Position numbers and translations under genes: made by a program
Notes under the pieces: model-generated
The model's input: the letters and a program-made list of their open reading frames with translations, nothing else
What the model was told of the DNA's origin: nothing
Databases searched by the model: none
Source of the DNA: Actinomadura livida
GTDB lineage: Bacteria; Actinomycetota; Actinomycetes; Streptosporangiales; Streptosporangiaceae
Assembly (NCBI RefSeq): GCF_014648675.1
Contig: NZ_BMRO01000015.1
Span: forward strand, 92,084 to 156,083
Length of the DNA stretch: 64,000 bases
Reading direction: 5' to 3'
In this document: piece after piece, positions 60,605-64,000 of the stretch
Numbering within the stretch: the first letter of the stretch is position 1
Layout of the letters: the number at the start of each line of letters is the position of its first letter

Positions 60605-62100
60605 GCACCCAGGCGACCGCCGTCCGCGTCCATGGTCACCACATCGCCGGGGAACGGGTGGACGGCCCGCTCCTGGACCGGCGGGCCCCGGCTTCGAACC
60701 AGGTCGTGGCCTGCTACGCCGCCGGCACGGCGGAGAACGTGGACGCCGCCGCCCGCGCCGCCGCCGAGGCGTTCGCCTCCGCGGACTGGCGGCGCACCCC
60801 CGCGATGGCCCGCGCCGGGCTGCTGGAGAACCTGGCCGCGCTCCTGGAACGCGACGCCGGCCGGCTCGCCGCACTCGACTCCGAGGAGGTCGGGAAGCCG
60901 CTGCGGTTCGCGCGCGGGGACGTCGACCTGGGCATCGCGCACGTCCGGCAGGCCGCGGCGCTCGCGCGGACGTCGAAGGGCGAGTCCTACACCGGCCTGG
61001 CCCCCGCCTACACCGCGCTCGCGACCCGGGAACCGGTCGGGGTCGCCGCGCTGATCATTCCCTGGAACTTCCCGGCGCTCATCCTGCTGCAGAAGCTCCC
61101 CTACGCCCTGGCCGCCGGATGCACCGTGGTGGCCAAGCCGTCGGAGTTCACCTCCGGCAGCGCACTGGAGATCGCCGCCCTGTGCGAGGAGGCCGGAATC
61201 CCGCCCGGGGTGGTGAACGTCGTGACCGGCACGGGCCCGGACGCGGGGCTCCCCATGGTGACCCACCCGCTGATCTCCTACGTGTCGTTCACCGGGTCCA
61301 CGAGGGTCGGCCGCGAGGTGATGCGCGCGGCCGCCGGCTCCCTCACCCGGGTCGGCCTGGAGCTGGGCGGCAAGACAGGCAACGTGGTCTTCGCCGACGC
61401 CGACCTGGAGACGGCGGCCGACGGCATCGTCTTCGCGGCCTTCGCCAACCAGGGCGAGTCGTGCGTCGCCAGCTCGCGCCTGCTCGTGGACGAGACCGTC
61501 GCCGAGGAGTTCACCGCCGCCGTCGTCGACCGGGCGTCCGCGCTGCGGGTCGGGATGCCCGACGACCCCCGCGCGGACATCGGGGCGCTCATCCACCACG
61601 AGCACCGGGACCGGGTGCACGCCGCCGTGCTCGCCGGGGCGGACGCCGGCGGGAAGGTGCTCACCGGAGGGAGCCCGCCCGGCGATCCCGACCTGGAAGC
61701 GGGCGCCTTCTACCCGCCGACCGTGATCGCTTCCGTGGGGCGGGAGTCACCGGTGTTCCAGAAGGAGATCTTCGGACCCGTCCTGTCGGTGACCACCTTC
61801 CGTTCCGAGCGGGAGGCCGTCGAGTTGGCGAACGCCACCGACTACGGCCTCGCCCAGTCCGTGTGGACCACGAACCTCGACCGCGCCTTCGCGGTCAGCC
61901 GTGACCTGGAGGCCGGCACCGTATGGGTGAACACCGCCACAGACGGGTCTCCGGCGCTGGCGTTCGGCGGCGTGAAGGCGTCCGGCTTCGGGCGCGAGGC
62001 CGGCGAGGAGGGGCTGCGGGAGTTCACCGAGTACAAGACGGTGCAGTTCCGCGGCGAGCCCCGGGTGAGCCCCTTCGCCAGGACGGAGCCGACCCGGTGA
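60601..62100 (+). CDS. Aldehyde dehydrogenase
   Basis: A 499-residue NAD(P)+-dependent enzyme. The family residues are present: N156 (P-W-N-F), the F-T-G-S-T coenzyme loop, E254 (L-E-L-G-G-K) and the catalytic C288 (N-Q-G-E-S-C). It should oxidise the aldehyde formed by the GMC or hydroxyacid-dehydrogenase-type enzyme to the acid. It begins in an ATGA overlap with the NIPSNAP gene, and its own stop is part of a GTGA that could start a 24-codon reading frame. Confidence 0.95.
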   Translation: MSTQATAVRVHGHHIAGERVDGPLLDRRAPASNQVVACYAAGTAENVDAAARAAAEAFASADWRRTPAMARAGLLENLAALLERDAGRLAALDSEEVGKPLRFARGDVDLGIAHVRQAAALARTSKGESYTGLAPAYTALATREPVGVAALIIPWNFPALILLQKLPYALAAGCTVVAKPSEFTSGSALEIAALCEEAGIPPGVVNVVTGTGPDAGLPMVTHPLISYVSFTGSTRVGREVMRAAAGSLTRVGLELGGKTGNVVFADADLETAADGIVFAAFANQGESCVASSRLLVDETVAEEFTAAVVDRASALRVGMPDDPRADIGALIHHEHRDRVHAAVLAGADAGGKVLTGGSPPGDPDLEAGAFYPPTVIASVGRESPVFQKEIFGPVLSVTTFRSEREAVELANATDYGLAQSVWTTNLDRAFAVSRDLEAGTVWVNTATDGSPALAFGGVKASGFGREAGEEGLREFTEYKTVQFRGEPRVSPFARTEPTR

Positions 62101-62171
62101 GCCTCGTCGTCGACCTGCCGGCGGCCGCCACCGGCCCCGGCTCCACCTCCTTGGGAGCGCAGCGGACATGA
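62097..62171 (+). CDS. Possible 24-codon linker ORF
   Basis: A GTG inside the aldehyde-dehydrogenase stop (GTGA) opens a 24-codon frame whose stop overlaps the start of the next gene (ATGA). It therefore fills the 67-nt gap exactly, in the same pattern as other junctions of the cluster. The peptide (MSLVVDLPAAATGPG...) has no family. It may only carry translation forward, or be chance. Confidence 0.35.
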   Translation: MSLVVDLPAAATGPGSTSLGAQRT

Positions 62172-63034
62172 CGGAGAGCATCGGCTTCATCGGCCTCGGC
62201 GCGATGGGCCTGGGAATGGCCGCCAACCTCGTCAAGGGCGGCCACGACGTGCACGGCTACGATCCTTCGCCGGAACGCCGTGAGAAGGCCGCCGAGGCGG
62301 GCGTCCGACTGGTGGACTCCCCGCTGGATGCGGCGAAGGCGTCCTCCGGCGTGGTCATCTCCGTGGTACGGGACGCCGCGCAGACGCGCGAGGTCCTGCT
62401 CGGCGAGCAGGGCGTCGCCCGCGCGGACCGCCCGGTCACCGCCGTCGTGGCCAGCACCCTCGACCCGTCCACGATGAAGGCGCTGGCGGCCGAACTCGGC
62501 GGGCACGGCGTGACCGCCGTCGACACGACGATGTCCGGCGGCCCCTGGGGAGCCGAGGCGGGCACCCTGACGCTGATGGTGTCCGCCCCGGCCGAGGTGT
62601 TCGGGCGGCTCCGCCCGCTGCTGGACCTGATGGGCCGCAACATCTTCCACGTCGGCGAGGACGTGGGCACGGCGCAGGCGGCCAAGCTCGCCGTGCAGCT
62701 CACCTTCGGCATCAACATGATGGGCGTGTTCGAGGCGATCCGGCTGGCCGACGAGTACGGCGTCGACGAAGGCCGGCTGATGGAGATGCTGTCGGTCAGC
62801 GTGGGCGGCAGCTGGGTCGTCGACAACTGGCGGCGCGTCAAGCCCTGGTGGGAGCACTACGTGCCGGGCGAGGACCTCGACATCCTCCTGAAGGACATGC
62901 GGTCGGTGCAGCGCGAAGCGGACGAGGGCGACTTCCCCATGCCCGTCACGGCGCTGTCGTTCCAGCTCATGCGGCACGTGTGGCCGGCATGGGCCGCGCT
63001 GAAGGACGCGCGGGCCGGGGAGGCGCGGGAATGA
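62168..63034 (+). CDS. 3-Hydroxyisobutyrate-dehydrogenase-like oxidoreductase
   Basis: A 288-residue beta-hydroxyacid dehydrogenase. The NAD(P) site is G-F-I-G-L-G-A-M-G-L-G-M-A (residues 6-18), the substrate motif is D-T-T-M-S-G-G-P-W-G-A-E (119-130) and the catalytic Lys is K173 (A-A-K-L-A-V-Q). It should interconvert a 3-hydroxy acid and its semialdehyde, such as tartronate semialdehyde or a related compound. It lies between the aldehyde dehydrogenase and an alpha/beta hydrolase, with a 4-base overlap with the latter. Confidence 0.93.
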   Translation: MTESIGFIGLGAMGLGMAANLVKGGHDVHGYDPSPERREKAAEAGVRLVDSPLDAAKASSGVVISVVRDAAQTREVLLGEQGVARADRPVTAVVASTLDPSTMKALAAELGGHGVTAVDTTMSGGPWGAEAGTLTLMVSAPAEVFGRLRPLLDLMGRNIFHVGEDVGTAQAAKLAVQLTFGINMMGVFEAIRLADEYGVDEGRLMEMLSVSVGGSWVVDNWRRVKPWWEHYVPGEDLDILLKDMRSVQREADEGDFPMPVTALSFQLMRHVWPAWAALKDARAGEARE

Positions 63035-63939
63035 CCACGGTGACCGCCCCCGACGGCACCCGCCTGGCGGTCGAGGTCGAAGGCTCCGGACCGCCACTGC
63101 TCTTCCTGCACGAGGTGGCCGGTGACCTGCACGACTGGCGGGCACAGGCGGCTCATTTCGCCGACCGGTACACCTGCGTCCGCTACAACGCGCGCGGCTA
63201 CCCCCCGTCCGACGTCCCCGCGGACCCGGACCGCTACGGGCAGCACATCGCCGTCCGGGACGCGCTCGCCGTCCTGGACGGGCTCGGCCTCGACGCGGCC
63301 CACGTCGTCGGTTCGTCGATGGGCGGCTTCTGCGCCGTCCACCTGATGCTGGAGCACCCGGAGCGCTGCCTCAGCGCCACGGTGGCCGGGGCAGGGTACG
63401 GCTCGGCCCCCCACCAGCGGACCGGGTTCACCGAGGAGGCGCGCACCGCCGCCCGCATGTTCCGGGAAGACGTGCGGGCCGCCGCGGACGCCTACCAGAA
63501 CGGCCCCACCCGCGTGCAGTACCGGCTCAAGGACCCGGACGGGTGGCGTTCGTTCGGCGACCGGCTGGCTCGCCGCGACCCGATCGGGATGTCCTTGACG
63601 TTCTCCCAGGTCCTGGCGGAACGCCCCTCGCTGTACGACCTGCGGGACCGCCTGGCGGCCACGCGAACCCCGGTACTGCTGGTCGTCGGCGACGAGGACG
63701 ACGGCTGCCTCGACGTCAAGATCATGCTCAAGCGGACCATCCCCGGTGCCGCCCTGGCGGTGCTGCCGCGCACCGGCCACACCCTCAACCTGGAAGAGCC
63801 CGCGGCGTTCAACGCGGTGCTCGAGGACTTCCTCGACAAGGTCACCGGCGGCCGATGGGCGCCGAGGGACCCCGCCACCCTGGGCAGGGGCCTCGTCGGC
63901 ATGACCCCCGGGCCGTCCGAAACGAAGGAGTCTCAATGA
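63031..63939 (+). CDS. Alpha/beta-fold hydrolase
   Basis: A 302-residue hydrolase. The oxyanion segment is L-F-L-H-E-V-A-G-D (H-E in place of the usual H-G), the nucleophile elbow V-G-S-S-M-G-G-F, the acid in V-V-G-D-E-D-D and the His in T-G-H-T-L-N. Members act on esters, lactones or C-C bonds. It starts in an ATGA overlap and its stop overlaps the ATG of the next, unfinished gene. Confidence 0.9.
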   Translation: MTTVTAPDGTRLAVEVEGSGPPLLFLHEVAGDLHDWRAQAAHFADRYTCVRYNARGYPPSDVPADPDRYGQHIAVRDALAVLDGLGLDAAHVVGSSMGGFCAVHLMLEHPERCLSATVAGAGYGSAPHQRTGFTEEARTAARMFREDVRAAADAYQNGPTRVQYRLKDPDGWRSFGDRLARRDPIGMSLTFSQVLAERPSLYDLRDRLAATRTPVLLVVGDEDDGCLDVKIMLKRTIPGAALAVLPRTGHTLNLEEPAAFNAVLEDFLDKVTGGRWAPRDPATLGRGLVGMTPGPSETKESQ

Positions 63940-64000
63940 GGATGTCAAGCCGCCTGCGTGACCGGCTGGGTGGGGGTGAACAGTCGCCCGTCACGCAGCA
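63936..64000 (+). CDS. Start of a further gene of the cluster (cut by the window edge)
   Basis: Twenty-one codons are visible from an ATG that overlaps the preceding stop. They read M-R-M-S-S-R-L-R-D-R-L-G-G-G, which is too little to name a family. Position and overlap show that the operon goes on to the right. Confidence 0.5.
   Translation, partial: MRMSSRLRDRLGGGEQSPVTQ

Overview
This window looks like chromosome from a high-GC, mycelium-forming actinomycete, probably of the Thermomonosporaceae/Actinomadura type. The grounds are very GC-rich DNA, frequent GTG and TTG starts, GAGG-type ribosome binding sites, a chaplin gene next to a class E sortase, many Tat/lipoprotein signals and paralogous TetR, AraC, GntR and MocR regulators. 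The genus is an inference. I saw no rRNA or tRNA gene and no CRISPR array.

Layout. 1-6.5 kb holds the end of a flavoprotein and cell-surface genes (an anchored secreted protein, a triple-domain chaplin, sortase E, a secreted zinc metalloprotease, a PRC-barrel/DUF2382 protein). 6.5-16.4 kb holds secreted carbohydrate enzymes (GH3, GH97), a patatin/acyltransferase/S4 trio, a Tat arylsulfotransferase-like protein, a TRIC-type channel and a methyltransferase. 17.1-19.5 kb is an IS200/IS605-type element (TnpB, omega-RNA region, remnant TnpA) that splits an MmcQ/YjbR-family gene; exact removal of 1955 bp restores its frame. 19.5-40 kb is accessory metabolism: hydrolases, SDR/NmrA, aldo/keto and quinone oxidoreductases, each near a regulator and several with striking palindromic operators, plus large proteins of unknown function (pentapeptide-like membrane protein, DUF6461 protein). 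39.7-44.3 kb shows decay: a truncated oxidoreductase, a frameshifted RelA/SpoT-type HD protein, a 5'-truncated PadR regulator and a membrane-protein fragment around an intact phospholipase-D-like gene. 44.5-48.2 kb has a RibD-C/DHFR-like protein, a MocR regulator and a CapA protein.

48.3-64.0 kb is the most interesting part: about 17 same-strand genes, most joined by 4-nt ATGA/GTGA overlaps, running off the right edge. They encode a BMP-type ABC importer (lipoprotein, dual ATPase, two permeases), a Tm-1-like UPF0261 protein, a GMC oxidoreductase with a small partner subunit, a PEP-hydrolase-type TIM barrel (the other half of plant Tm-1), a cupin, two MmgE/PrpD proteins (one half-size), an isochorismatase-fold cysteine hydrolase, a NIPSNAP protein, an aldehyde dehydrogenase, a 3-hydroxyisobutyrate-dehydrogenase-like enzyme and an alpha/beta hydrolase. 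My reading is a complete uptake-and-oxidation route for an unknown, probably nucleoside-, sugar- or polyol-like small molecule. A related 16-bp motif lies upstream of both capA and the importer and may mark a shared regulator.
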